A program made the translations under genes and the position numbers. Source: Actinomycetota bacterium (GTDB lineage: Bacteria; Actinomycetota; Actinomycetes; S36-B12; CAIYMF01). Taken from it: a DNA stretch of 45,602 nt. The notes beneath the pieces are model-generated. The model was given only the letters and a program-made list of their open reading frames with translations, made no database searches and was not told the origin of the DNA. The stretch's first letter is position 1; each line of letters opens with the position of its first letter. This document shows positions 36,391-44,307 of this stretch, in pieces. The stretch covers positions 1 to 45,602 of the forward strand of contig JAPLAU010000021.1 in the NCBI GenBank assembly GCA_026393115.1, written 5' to 3'.

Positions 36391-37139
36391 CGCGCGAAGT
36401 ACAAAGTGTGATCCTCTTCCTCGTCGGAGGGGCGCTGCTGCGCATCTCGGCCGGCGATGTGTTCATGCGTTACGTGAAAGAGAGCATGCGTCCGTGGCTG
36501 CTGATCTCCGGTGCATTGCTCGTGCTGGCAGGTGTTTTCGTTCTCATCGACGTGGTGCGTGCTGCCCGTCGCGGAGATGTCCCGGACGATGATCCCGCGG
36601 TCGTTGACGTTGACGAACATGCCGCTGAGGGAGGTCACGACCACGGTCATCACGGCCCGCGTTCGGCGTGGCTGCTGGTGCTGCCTGTCGCGGCGATCTT
36701 CTTGATCGCGCCGCCGGCTTTGGGCGCATTCACGGCGGGGCGCGAAGCATCGTCCGTTGCACAACCGGCTGATGCCGACGTGCCGCCACTGCCACCGGGC
36801 AATCCAGTCACCGTGATGCTCGCCGATTATGCCGCTCGCGCCGTGTGGGATGACGGTCGCACGTTGAAAGGTCGCACGGTCGAGATGACCGGATTCGTGA
36901 CTCCCAATCCCAAGGGTGGCTGGTGGCTGACGCGCCTGCAATTGGCGTGTTGTGCTGCCGACGCGATTCCGACCAAAATCCATCCGGTCGGTGGCCCCGA
37001 GTCGCTGCCCGCCAACACGTGGGTGAAGGTCGTCGGCGAATGGGTCCCGGGGGGCGGCACGCAAAGTGACACCGCGATTCCGTGGGTCAAAGTCGATTCG
37101 CTGGCCAAGGTCGAAGAGCCGCGCAACCCCTACGAGTAG
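36387..37139 (+). CDS. TIGR03943 (DUF1980/COG3689) membrane protein
   Basis: A 250-residue protein with two N-terminal membrane segments, a cytoplasmic or loop region rich in His (GGHDHGHHGPR, about residues 86-96), a third hydrophobic helix and a soluble C-terminal domain with MTGFVTPN, the Cys pair in LQLACCAADAIP and KVVGEW. These are typical of TIGR03943. The His-rich loop could bind zinc. Partner of the COG0701 permease upstream (GTGA overlap); GTG 36387 is preferred to GTG 36375 inside that gene. Convergent with zur, 10 bases apart. Confidence 0.87.
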   Translation: MTREVQSVILFLVGGALLRISAGDVFMRYVKESMRPWLLISGALLVLAGVFVLIDVVRAARRGDVPDDDPAVVDVDEHAAEGGHDHGHHGPRSAWLLVLPVAAIFLIAPPALGAFTAGREASSVAQPADADVPPLPPGNPVTVMLADYAARAVWDDGRTLKGRTVEMTGFVTPNPKGGWWLTRLQLACCAADAIPTKIHPVGGPESLPANTWVKVVGEWVPGGGTQSDTAIPWVKVDSLAKVEEPRNPYE

Positions 37140-37149
37140 GGCGCACGAA

Positions 37150-37563
37150 TTAGAGCGTGCAGGTCGCGCAGATTCCCGTGATTTCGACGGTGTGACGCAC
37201 GTCGCGGAAGCCGTGTCGCTCGGCTTCCGCGGTGGCCCAGGCTTCCACAGTCGGACCGGTGACCTCTTCGGTGCGACCGCATTCGCGGCAGACCAAGTGG
37301 TGATGGTGCGCGCTACTGCAGCGTCGATAGACCGATTCGCCGTCGTCGCGTAGCAGTACGTCGACTTCGCCCGTCGATGCGAGTGAGGCAAGCGTGCGGT
37401 AGACCGTAGCAATTCCCACGCGTTCGCCCTGAGCCGCGAGGCGATCGTGAAGGTCACGAGCTGAGAGGAATCCGCCCGTCTCGGCAAGTGCTGATGACAC
37501 GGCGGTGCGTTGGCGGGTAGTGCGTCGAACGCCCGTGGGTGCCGACTCGTGGCCGTCGGTCAT
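37150..37563 (-). CDS. zur: Fur-family regulator, probably zinc uptake regulator Zur
   Basis: A 137-residue Fur-family repressor. The N-terminal winged helix includes TTRQRTAVSSALAETGGFLS and IATVYRTLASLASTGEVD (recognition helix). The C-terminal metal domain has the HHHH stretch and two CxxC motifs (CREC and CATC), which bind structural zinc. Its position as last gene of a znuACB operon argues for Zur rather than Fur. The ATG at 37563 overlaps the znuB stop. It probably represses this operon through the palindrome at the znuA start. Confidence 0.9.
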   Translation of the reverse strand: MTDGHESAPTGVRRTTRQRTAVSSALAETGGFLSARDLHDRLAAQGERVGIATVYRTLASLASTGEVDVLLRDDGESVYRRCSSAHHHHLVCRECGRTEEVTGPTVEAWATAEAERHGFRDVRHTVEITGICATCTL

Positions 37564-38387
37564 GGATGCTCCAATCTTCGACGTTTGCGTATCGGCACTG
37601 CGATCAGCGCAGCAATCGGGAAGAGTGCGAGGGCCGCAAACACGATGGTAGGTCCGGGTGGCACGGCGAGGTAGAACGAGGAAGTGAGACCAACGGTGGC
37701 AGCGATGACGCCGAGCACGGCAGCGAGCGCCATTGTCGACAGGAACGAGCGAGTCAATTGCTGAGCGGCCGCAACGGGAACGATCATGATGGCGCTGACG
37801 AGTAGCAGACCTACCGTGCGCATTCCCACGACGACAGCGACGGCTGCCAGAACCGTGAGCAGTGTGCTCATCCCGGTGGTACGGATTCCTTGAACGCGCG
37901 CCGTGTCAACATCGAGGCTCAGCGCGAACATCTCACGACCGAACACGACGAGCACCACAATGACAATGAGTGCGAGTAGGGCAAGGCCGACGAGGTCTGA
38001 GGCACTGACGGTGGTGAGAGATCCGAACAGGTACTGCGTGAGGGCTGCCGTTCCGCGACCGCCGGCGAGCGAGGCAAAGAGCACACCGCCCGCGATGCCG
38101 CCGTAGAAAATGAGGGCCAATGCGAGATCGCCCGCGGTGCGACTGCGCGCCCGAATCACTTCGATGATGACGGCCCCAATAGCGGCAACCACCATGGCCG
38201 TAGCGATAGGTGCGGTGTCGAGGAGAAATGCGATGCCAACGCCAGTGAGAGCGACATGCCCCATGCCATCGCCGAGCAGGGCGAGACGACGTTGAACGAG
38301 GTACGTGCCGATGAGCGGAGCGATCACGCCGACGATGACCGCCGCTATCAGCGCGCGCTGCATGAAGTCGTACGACAACATGTTCAT
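37560..38387 (-). CDS. znuB: Zinc ABC transporter permease ZnuB
   Basis: A 275-residue ABC-3 family permease with about eight helices. It has RRLALLGDGMGHVALTGVGI (about residues 32-51), the typical cytoplasmic loop, and VQGIRTTGMSTLLTVLAAVAV further on. It forms the membrane channel for zinc (possibly manganese) imported by ZnuA and energised by ZnuC. ATG overlaps the znuC stop (ATGA) and its own stop overlaps zur, so all four genes form a compact unit. Confidence 0.92.
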   Translation of the reverse strand: MNMLSYDFMQRALIAAVIVGVIAPLIGTYLVQRRLALLGDGMGHVALTGVGIAFLLDTAPIATAMVVAAIGAVIIEVIRARSRTAGDLALALIFYGGIAGGVLFASLAGGRGTAALTQYLFGSLTTVSASDLVGLALLALIVIVVLVVFGREMFALSLDVDTARVQGIRTTGMSTLLTVLAAVAVVVGMRTVGLLLVSAIMIVPVAAAQQLTRSFLSTMALAAVLGVIAATVGLTSSFYLAVPPGPTIVFAALALFPIAALIAVPIRKRRRLEHP

Positions 38388-39184
38388 GGCGATTCCGACA
38401 GGGGGTCGTCGAGCAGTGGTGTGGAGAGTCCCCCAGTGTGATGGTCGTCGTCGTGGTGAGCGATGTCGTGTCGCAGATGAAGAGGCAGGGGAGTGGGACC
38501 GTCGTACAACACCGATCCGTGGTCAGTGCGGCCGAGCACAATGGCGCGCGTGGCTAAGTCGGCCACGGCCCCGAGCTCGTGCGTCACCAGCAGGATTGTG
38601 TTGCCCCGTTCGCTCAATCGCGCCAACGTGCTGGCCAACTGCGTCTGGCTTTCAGCGTCGATGCCGGCCGTTGGTTCGTCGAGTACGTACGTGTCCGCGT
38701 CGCTGACGAGCGCGCGAGCGATCATGGCCCGACGCTGCTGGCCGCCGGACAGGGAGTCGAAGCGATCGCGCTGACGGCCGGCTAAGGCGACCGCTTCGAG
38801 GGCTTCCTGGGTGCGGCGCTTCCCTTCGCGGTCGGGACGAAATCGGTTATGGGGACTAAACCGTGCCGATCGCACCACCTCGCCCACCGACACTGGCACG
38901 TTGCCCGCCGCCAAGAGTCGCTGAGGCACGTAGGCGATGCGCTGCCAGTCGTGAAAGCGCTCAAGGGGCTTATCGAACAGTCGAAGTGTTCCGTGCGCCA
39001 GAGGGACTAGTCCGAGCATGGCCCGCATCAACGTGGTCTTGCCGGTGCCGTTCTCGCCGAGGATGGCCACAAACTCACCCGGTTCAATGGTGAGATCAAC
39101 CTCGTCGACGACGTGCTCGCCGTCGAATTCGACGCACGCGCGTCTGAGCGCGAAAGGTGCGACGGGTGCGTTGCTTACGGACAT
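38384..39184 (-). CDS. znuC: Zinc ABC transporter ATP-binding protein ZnuC
   Basis: A 266-residue ABC ATPase. Walker A is GENGTGKTTLMRAM (about residues 40-53), signature LSGGQQRRAMIARAL, Walker B TYVLDEPTAGID and the H-loop LVTHE. A His-rich tail (HLRHDIAHHDDDHHTGG) may bind zinc, as seen in some ZnuC proteins. It overlaps znuA by 10 bases and znuB by 4. Confidence 0.94.
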   Translation of the reverse strand: MSVSNAPVAPFALRRACVEFDGEHVVDEVDLTIEPGEFVAILGENGTGKTTLMRAMLGLVPLAHGTLRLFDKPLERFHDWQRIAYVPQRLLAAGNVPVSVGEVVRSARFSPHNRFRPDREGKRRTQEALEAVALAGRQRDRFDSLSGGQQRRAMIARALVSDADTYVLDEPTAGIDAESQTQLASTLARLSERGNTILLVTHELGAVADLATRAIVLGRTDHGSVLYDGPTPLPLHLRHDIAHHDDDHHTGGLSTPLLDDPLSESP

Positions 39185-40083
39185 GGCTGGCCTTCGGTTA
39201 CGGCGGCGAGATTGGCTTCCATCAGCGTGAGGTAGGTGGCGTTGGAACCTGCAGGGATTCCCTCGATGGGATCAAGAACAGCGGTGCGGGCTCCCGTTTC
39301 CTGTGCCAGCACGGTGACCACCTTGGGGTCGACGAGTGCCTCAGAGTAGATGGTGCGCACTGAGTGGGCCTTCACGAATTCGGCGACCTTGGCCAGCGTT
39401 GCCGGATCGGGTTCGGCATCGGGGGAGATGCCGGACAGACCGATCTGAGTGAACCCGTAACGGTTGGCGAGGTAGCCGAAGGCTTCGTGGCTCACCACGA
39501 GGTCGTGGCTTGCGCACGTGGTGGTGCCGGCCTTCCACGAGGAGTCCAGTGCCCCGAGTTTCGCCGCAAAGATGGCCTGCCGCGCGGCGAATGCCTCACC
39601 GCCTTGAACGTTGAGTGCCGCCAGTCGCGATTCGACGGTTTGACCGATGGCGCTCATGTTCAGCGGATCGAGCCAGACATGCGGATCAGTGGCAGTGGCT
39701 CCCGATTCGGCGTCGCCCGGGGTAGGAAGCAGAGTCAACCCTGCTGTCGCGTCGATGACGTGCGAGGGGTCGACGTCGGCGATGGCTTCGTCAACAGCCG
39801 GTTGGAGTCCAGGAATGTAGATCACCAGATCGGCCTCACGGATTTGTACGACCTGAGCGGGGGTGAGTTCAAGGTCGTGCGGCTCGACGCCGGGGGAGGC
39901 CAAGGTGGTGATCGCGACCTGACCGCCACCGACCTGCTCGGCGGCGTACGCCAGCGGGTAGAAGCCGGCCACCACCGTGAGGGTGCTGGCCGCGCTGGGA
40001 CTGGTTCCGCCGGAACTCGACGGGCTGCCACAGGCGGCGAGGGCTAGAGCAGCGATTCCGATTCCCAGTGTTTTAGTGAACAT
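39175..40083 (-). CDS. znuA: Zinc ABC transporter substrate-binding lipoprotein ZnuA
   Basis: A 302-residue cluster A-I solute-binding protein. A signal peptide ends in the lipobox LAAC (Cys18). Likely zinc ligands are His in GVEPHDLELTP, His in DPHVWLDPLNM, His in VVSHEAFGYL and an acidic residue in IYSEALVD. It lacks the long His-rich loop of many ZnuA proteins, having only SGATATDPH there. The frame extends to TTG 40098, but ATG 40083 is chosen; GATACT lies at -13 to -8 and the Zur-like palindrome overlaps the start. Confidence 0.93.
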   Translation of the reverse strand: MFTKTLGIGIAALALAACGSPSSSGGTSPSAASTLTVVAGFYPLAYAAEQVGGGQVAITTLASPGVEPHDLELTPAQVVQIREADLVIYIPGLQPAVDEAIADVDPSHVIDATAGLTLLPTPGDAESGATATDPHVWLDPLNMSAIGQTVESRLAALNVQGGEAFAARQAIFAAKLGALDSSWKAGTTTCASHDLVVSHEAFGYLANRYGFTQIGLSGISPDAEPDPATLAKVAEFVKAHSVRTIYSEALVDPKVVTVLAQETGARTAVLDPIEGIPAGSNATYLTLMEANLAAVTEGQPCP

Positions 40084-40097
40084 GAGAATCAGTATCA
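40083..40097 (-). promoter_or_regulatory. Zur-box-like palindrome over the znuA start
   Basis: On the coding strand the sequence reads TGATACTGATTCTCA and touches the first base of the znuA ATG. It matches 13 of 15 positions of the ideal TGATAATGATTATCA-like Zur palindrome (my comparison by eye). The embedded GATACT could be the -10 box of a leaderless znuA transcript, so a bound Zur would block the promoter. Confidence 0.6.
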
Positions 40098-40180
40098 ACT
40101 AGCGCATACCCGCTCGTCACCCACCCCACTTGCGCATGGGGGGTCACTAAGCTCGCATCGACGCAGTTTTTGGTACCCAG

Positions 40181-40561
40181 CTAGCTCTTGAAACTCCCGG
40201 TAAACCGGGCGTACGCCACTGCGAGGGCCGCCAAGATCGTGATCACGCGCAGGATGCGTCCGGACGTCGTGAGCATCGGCCACGAGAGCGCCGTGAGCCA
40301 GGCAAGGAACCCAACAAGGATCAACAGGAGGAGTCCGCCGATGATCTGGTTGGGAATCATGAGTCCGGCGACGAGCACGATGGCCATGAGAATGGGGAAT
40401 GCCCAGCGAGGCAGACGACTGAGCATCAAGATGGCGGGAGCCGAGCGCTGCTGGAACTTTTGGCGTGCGGTGTAGGGGCCACCCGCGGGTGTGGTGGCAG
40501 GATTCCCAGTTCGCTTGGCGGGGTTACCCGACTGGCGTTGGCCGCCCTTCTTTGAAGACAT
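40181..40561 (-). CDS. Small membrane protein, DUF6703-like
   Basis: A 126-residue protein. A basic, Gly/Pro-rich N-terminus (SSKKGGQRQSGNPAKRTGNP) is followed by two or three hydrophobic segments (WAFPILMAIVLVAGLMIP, IIGGLLLLILVGFLAWL, VITILAALAVAYA) with SWPMLTTSGRILRV between them. This arrangement matches the actinobacterial DUF6703 proteins as I remember them; function unknown. The frame extends to 40591, but ATG 40561 (MSSKKGG) is taken as start, with CACGAT at -13 to -8. It is upstream of znuA but separated by 97 bases, which carry the Zur-like site. Confidence 0.7.
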   Translation of the reverse strand: MSSKKGGQRQSGNPAKRTGNPATTPAGGPYTARQKFQQRSAPAILMLSRLPRWAFPILMAIVLVAGLMIPNQIIGGLLLLILVGFLAWLTALSWPMLTTSGRILRVITILAALAVAYARFTGSFKS

Positions 40562-40609
40562 GCGGCTTATCGTGCCATGCCGTGGTGGCACCCGATGACG
40601 ATGGTGTTG

Positions 40610-41806
40610 CTAGGCGGCGCGGCGTGCGCACTGCAGGGCAGCATCTCTCAGCGCCTTTTCGCGCGGATCTGAGACAAGGTAGTAGTCCATTCGATTCATC
40701 ACGTAGGCAAACCCCAGGCCGACTTGCGGATCGGCGAATCCGAAAGATCCGCCTGCGCCGGGGGTGCCGAACGCGCGATCAGAACCGAACTCGAAGCCCG
40801 GCCACGGTTTGCAGTAACCGAGCGAGAAGCGCGATTCCTGTCGCAGTACTTGATCCATTCGGCCTTGCTTCGGGTCTTGGGCTGCGCTACTCAACTCAGT
40901 GAGTGTGTCGGCGTCGATGCCGAGAATCGGCGAGCCAGCGGCAAGGTCGCCATATGCTGCCGCAATGCTGCGCGCCGTTCCGATTCCGTTTGATGCCGGA
41001 AGTTCAATGCGCATCATGGCTCGGTCGTTGTAGCGCAACGGTTGTCCGAGTTCGCGCGGGTTGCCGAAGGTGCGAGCCGTGAGCGACTTGGGATTAAGGA
41101 AACCCTTGACGAATCCGAATGGCAACTTGTGGATGTTGAGCGGCATTCGCGCTAGGTACTGAGGTGCCTGTAATACCGCGATGCGTTTCGTGGGAATGGA
41201 ATCGGGCAGTCCGATATGGAAGTCGAGGTTGAGTGGCGCGGCGATCTCATCGGCGAAGTAACGGCCGATCGTGCGGTGCTGCGGGTCAATGCGCCGCACG
41301 AGTTCGCTTTCATACCATCCCAACGAAATCCCGTGGTAGCCATGGAAGTCGCCAGGATTCCATGCTGGTTTCTGTCGACCGATGGCCACTGCGACGGCGT
41401 CGGGGTCGGCAAGTGCGGCGAGGTCAAGGGGTGAATCGATGGCACACAGTCCGGCCTGGTGAGAAAGAAGTTGCCGTACTGTCACGCGCTCTTTGCCCTC
41501 AGCTGCAAACTCGGGCCAATACTGCGCGACGGGGGTGTCGTAGTCCAAGAGTCCACGCGAGTGAGCGTGTGCCACCGCGATGGAGGAAACGCCCTTAGTG
41601 CTTGAGAAGACGTTGACCAGGGTGTCGCGTTCCCATTCAAGCCCGCGTCGGGGATCTCGTTGACCGGCCCAAAGATCGACGACTGTTTCGCCGCCGACGG
41701 TGACCGCACATGCCGCACCGACTTCCTTGCCGTTGTCGATGGTGCGTTGGAAAACATCGGCTACCGCTTCATACCCGGGCGCTACCTCACCATGCACTGA
41801 CGTCAC
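40610..41806 (-). CDS. Beta-lactamase-family serine hydrolase (class C-like esterase)
   Basis: A 398-residue cytoplasmic serine hydrolase with the SxxK motif FSSTKG (Ser68, Lys71). A later TVRQLLSHQAGL block, YHGISLGWYESELVRR (Tyr of the YxN-like position) and GAGGSFGFADP near the C-terminus are typical of EstB-like family VIII esterases and actinobacterial beta-lactamase-related proteins. No signal peptide is seen. The frame runs up to 42163, but GTG 41806 is preceded by GGAGG at 9-base spacing and gives MTSVHGEVAPGYEAV, the usual start of the family. The natural substrate is unknown. Confidence 0.85.
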   Translation of the reverse strand: MTSVHGEVAPGYEAVADVFQRTIDNGKEVGAACAVTVGGETVVDLWAGQRDPRRGLEWERDTLVNVFSSTKGVSSIAVAHAHSRGLLDYDTPVAQYWPEFAAEGKERVTVRQLLSHQAGLCAIDSPLDLAALADPDAVAVAIGRQKPAWNPGDFHGYHGISLGWYESELVRRIDPQHRTIGRYFADEIAAPLNLDFHIGLPDSIPTKRIAVLQAPQYLARMPLNIHKLPFGFVKGFLNPKSLTARTFGNPRELGQPLRYNDRAMMRIELPASNGIGTARSIAAAYGDLAAGSPILGIDADTLTELSSAAQDPKQGRMDQVLRQESRFSLGYCKPWPGFEFGSDRAFGTPGAGGSFGFADPQVGLGFAYVMNRMDYYLVSDPREKALRDAALQCARRAA

Positions 41807-41887
41807 GTCGACCCACCTCCGGTACGAGTGTGAGGTACGGACACCGGCGGTGTCTGCGTGTTGAGTCAATGGGGGCAGGATGGGGCC

Positions 41888-42256
41888 ATGCTTGTGATCA
41901 CTCGACACCGTGTCGACCCGGAGGCCCAGTCGGCGTTCCTCGATGATGCTCGCGCGGCGCTGGAGATCTTGGCTCAACGCCCGGGATTCATTTCGGTTGC
42001 TGTGGGCCGTGCTGTTGATGATCCTGATTTGTACGTTGTCTCCAGCGAGTGGGAAGACGTGGGTTCGTATCGTCGTGCGCTGTCGGCATATGACGTGAAG
42101 ATCGGAACCGTTCCGTTGCTGTCGACTGCCGTCGACGAGCCCACCGCTTTTGAAGTGCTCCATCGCAATGGAGTCAATGGCGTGATCGATAGTGCGTCGG
42201 CGGTCTCGAGTGATGTCGTGGCGCTAGGTCGTCCGGCCGCGGGAGAGCCTGCGTGA
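41888..42256 (+). CDS. Antibiotic biosynthesis monooxygenase (ABM) domain protein
   Basis: A 122-residue protein with a dimeric ferredoxin-like ABM fold: MLVITRHRVDPEAQSAFLDD, then LAQRPGFISVAVGRAVDDPD and YVVSSEWEDVGSYRRALSAY. ABM proteins can be heme- or quinone-acting oxygenases, but most small ones have no known activity. ATG 41888 is chosen: CAGGAT lies at -12 to -7, and the frame upstream to 41858 has no support. Its stop overlaps the phosphoribosyltransferase start (GTGA). Divergent from the serine hydrolase. Confidence 0.82.
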   Translation: MLVITRHRVDPEAQSAFLDDARAALEILAQRPGFISVAVGRAVDDPDLYVVSSEWEDVGSYRRALSAYDVKIGTVPLLSTAVDEPTAFEVLHRNGVNGVIDSASAVSSDVVALGRPAAGEPA

Positions 42257-42762
42257 CTGATTTCCGTGACCTAGCCGACGGAGGGCGAGCGCTTGCCCAG
42301 GTGGTAGGTGAGCAGCCGCCGGGGACGATCGTGCTGGGCGTAGTTCCGAATGGAATTCCCGGTGCCGTCGAGGTGGCTCAAGCACTGCAACTTCCGTTGA
42401 TGGGTGTTGAGTTCGAGCGCGACGCGGCTGGAATCGTCGACGTGCGTGTTCCTGATCTTGCGGGTGTGAAGCGGGTACTGCTCGTTGATGATGCAGTTGA
42501 GACAGGTACGGCCGCGCGTGCCGTCGGGCGAGTGCTGAGGAAGGCAACTCGCGCACAGACGGTCCTTGCGGTGCCGGTCTGCCCGCGTGCGGAGTTGGCG
42601 TCGCTAGAGGTGCTGTTCGACTCGGTAGTGGCAGTGGTGTACCCGCTCGAGCGTCGGTCGCTTACGTGGCACTACGACGTGTTGGCTCCGGTGCCTCGTG
42701 ACGTGGCGTACGCGGCGATTGCGGCGCACGCCGATGCACTCGCGTCGCTCGCCGACGACTAG
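42253..42762 (+). CDS. Phosphoribosyltransferase-domain protein
   Basis: A 169-residue type I phosphoribosyltransferase fold. The PRPP-binding loop is VLLVDDAVETGTAARAVGRV (about residues 76-95). The N-terminal IVLGVVPNGIPGAVEVA holds the usual glycine-rich loop. The acceptor is not recognisable; proteins of this size include purine salvage enzymes and poorly defined ComF-like relatives. GTG start overlaps the ABM gene. A TAGGCT box overlapping its end (42760-42765) may serve glyS. Confidence 0.8.
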   Translation: MTDFRDLADGGRALAQVVGEQPPGTIVLGVVPNGIPGAVEVAQALQLPLMGVEFERDAAGIVDVRVPDLAGVKRVLLVDDAVETGTAARAVGRVLRKATRAQTVLAVPVCPRAELASLEVLFDSVVAVVYPLERRSLTWHYDVLAPVPRDVAYAAIAAHADALASLADD

Positions 42763-42810
42763 GCTGAACATTCACCGTCCGCCGACAACCCAGCCGGAGT
42801 GGAGCTCATC

Positions 42811-44193
42811 GTGGTCGCCGATCGTGTCGATGCCGTCGTCAACTTGTGTAAGCGCCGAGGATTTGTATTCCCCTCGTCCGAAATCTACGGAGGCACGCGT
42901 TCGGCGTGGGACTACGGACCGCTGGGCGTCGAACTCAAGGAGAACATTCGTCGCCAGTGGTGGCAGTCGATGGTGCGAGGTCGTGACGACGTTGTCGGGC
43001 TCGACTCGGCAGTGATTCTCGCTCCGCAGGTGTGGGTCGCGTCTGGGCACGCCGAAACATTCACCGACCCGCTCACTGAGTGCAAGGGCTGCCACAAGCG
43101 CTTCCGCGAAGACAACCTTGTCGAGGACTTCGAGGCACGCAAGGGTCGTGCACCTGAGGGTGGACTCGCTGGTATTCCGTGCCCCAACTGTGGTGTCACC
43201 GGCCAGTTCACGGAGCCGCGGGCGTTCAACGGCATGTTGCGTACGTCGATCGGACCCGTTGAGGAGGAAGGATCGATGCACTTCTTGCGTCCGGAAACGG
43301 CGCAGGGCATCTTCGTCAACTTCCTGAACGTGTCGAATGCAGCGCGCAAGAAGCCACCGTTCGGAATCGCGCAGACAGGTAAGTCGTTCCGCAACGAAAT
43401 CACGCCAGGAAACTTCATCTTCAGAACCCGCGAGTTCGAGCAAATGGAGATGGAGTTCTTTGTTCCTCCGGGTAGTGACGAGGAGTGGCACCAGTACTGG
43501 ATTGATGAGCGCTGGGCATGGTACGTCGATCTCGGCATGAGCACCGACAACATGCGACTGTTCGAGCATCCCAAAGAGAAGTTGTCGCACTATGCCAAGC
43601 GCACAGTCGACATCGAGTACCGCTTCCAATTTGGCGGAAACGAGTTCGGTGAACTTGAAGGCATCGCGAACCGCACTGACTTCGACCTCAAGGCTCACAG
43701 CGAAGCGAGCGGAACCGACCTGTCGTTCTTCGATCAGGAAACCAATGAGCGCTGGGTTCCGTACGTCATTGAACCTGCGGCCGGACTCACCCGCGCAACG
43801 CTGGCATTCCTGCTTGAGGCCTACGACGAGGATGAAGCGCCCAATTCCAAGGGTGGTGTCGATAAGCGAACCGTGCTGCGTTTCGATCCTCGCCTGGCGC
43901 CCGTGAAGGCCGCCGTGTTGCCGCTGTCGCGCAATGCCGACCTGTCGCCGAAGGCCCGCGACCTCGCGGCAGCGCTTCGTAAGCGCTGGTCGGTCGATTT
44001 CGATGACGCGGGTGCGATTGGACGTCGCTACCGCCGTCAGGACGAGGTCGGAACGCCGTATTGCATCACCGTTGACTTCGACACGCTCGAGGATCAAGCG
44101 GTGACGGTGCGATCGCGCGACACCATGGAGCAGGAGCGCATTGGCCTTGATGCGGTCGAGGGTTGGTTGGCAGCACGGCTCCCTTCCTGCTGA
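42811..44193 (+). CDS. glyS: Glycyl-tRNA synthetase (single-chain type)
   Basis: A 460-residue class II synthetase, alpha2 type. Motifs are [20 protein letters not shown] at the N-terminus, [33 protein letters not shown] (motif 2 area), [14 protein letters not shown] (motif 3) and the anticodon-binding C-terminal domain ([19 protein letters not shown]). GTG 42811 has GGAG at 42801-42804 with 6-base spacing; GTG 42799 is a less likely start. The last codons (LPSC) and the TGA stop lie within the first unit of a 24-bp tandem repeat. Confidence 0.95.
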   Translation: MVADRVDAVVNLCKRRGFVFPSSEIYGGTRSAWDYGPLGVELKENIRRQWWQSMVRGRDDVVGLDSAVILAPQVWVASGHAETFTDPLTECKGCHKRFREDNLVEDFEARKGRAPEGGLAGIPCPNCGVTGQFTEPRAFNGMLRTSIGPVEEEGSMHFLRPETAQGIFVNFLNVSNAARKKPPFGIAQTGKSFRNEITPGNFIFRTREFEQMEMEFFVPPGSDEEWHQYWIDERWAWYVDLGMSTDNMRLFEHPKEKLSHYAKRTVDIEYRFQFGGNEFGELEGIANRTDFDLKAHSEASGTDLSFFDQETNERWVPYVIEPAAGLTRATLAFLLEAYDEDEAPNSKGGVDKRTVLRFDPRLAPVKAAVLPLSRNADLSPKARDLAAALRKRWSVDFDDAGAIGRRYRRQDEVGTPYCITVDFDTLEDQAVTVRSRDTMEQERIGLDAVEGWLAARLPSC

Positions 44194-44262
44194 ACCCCCT
44201 CTTTCCCTTCCTGCTGAACCCCCTCTTTCCCTTCCTGCTGACCCCCCTCTTTCCCTTCCTGC
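44181..44262 (+). repeat. 24-bp tandem repeat spanning the glyS stop codon
   Basis: Three full copies and a partial fourth of a pyrimidine-rich unit beginning CCCTTCCTGCTGAACC and ending CTCTTT: 44181-44204, 44205-44228, 44229-44252 (one change) and 44253-44262. Because the unit is a multiple of three, each full copy keeps Pro-Ser-Cys-stop in the glyS frame. The plus strand is almost purely C/T. Confidence 0.95.
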
Positions 44263-44266
44263 ATCG

Positions 44267-44305
44267 GGGGCACCCAAGCGCGCGCCTAGCGCGTTGAGGC
44301 GCCCC
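44267..44305. terminator. GC-rich hairpin between glyS and the AbiEi-like gene
   Basis: GGGGC (44267-44271) pairs with GCCCC (44301-44305). Inside, 44275-44277 pairs with 44294-44296 and 44279-44283 with 44289-44293, leaving one bulge. It lies between two convergent genes, so a shared terminator is likely. No T-run. Confidence 0.45.
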
Positions 44306-44307
44306 AG

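Noticed and set aside
36021..37487. A 488-codon minus-strand frame across the COG0701 permease, TIGR03943 and zur genes
   Set aside because: It opposes two real genes and overlaps zur in another frame; the composition is His/Arg/Thr-rich without any motif, typical of an antisense shadow.
41807..42163. Upstream extension of the serine hydrolase frame
   Set aside because: GTG 41806 has a well-spaced GGAGG and gives the family N-terminus; the extension runs opposite the ABM gene.
42772..44277. A 501-codon open frame antisense to glyS
   Set aside because: It lies wholly opposite a well-supported GlyRS gene, has no recognisable domain, and its N-terminal SAGRERGG repeats are only the reverse reading of the 24-bp repeat.
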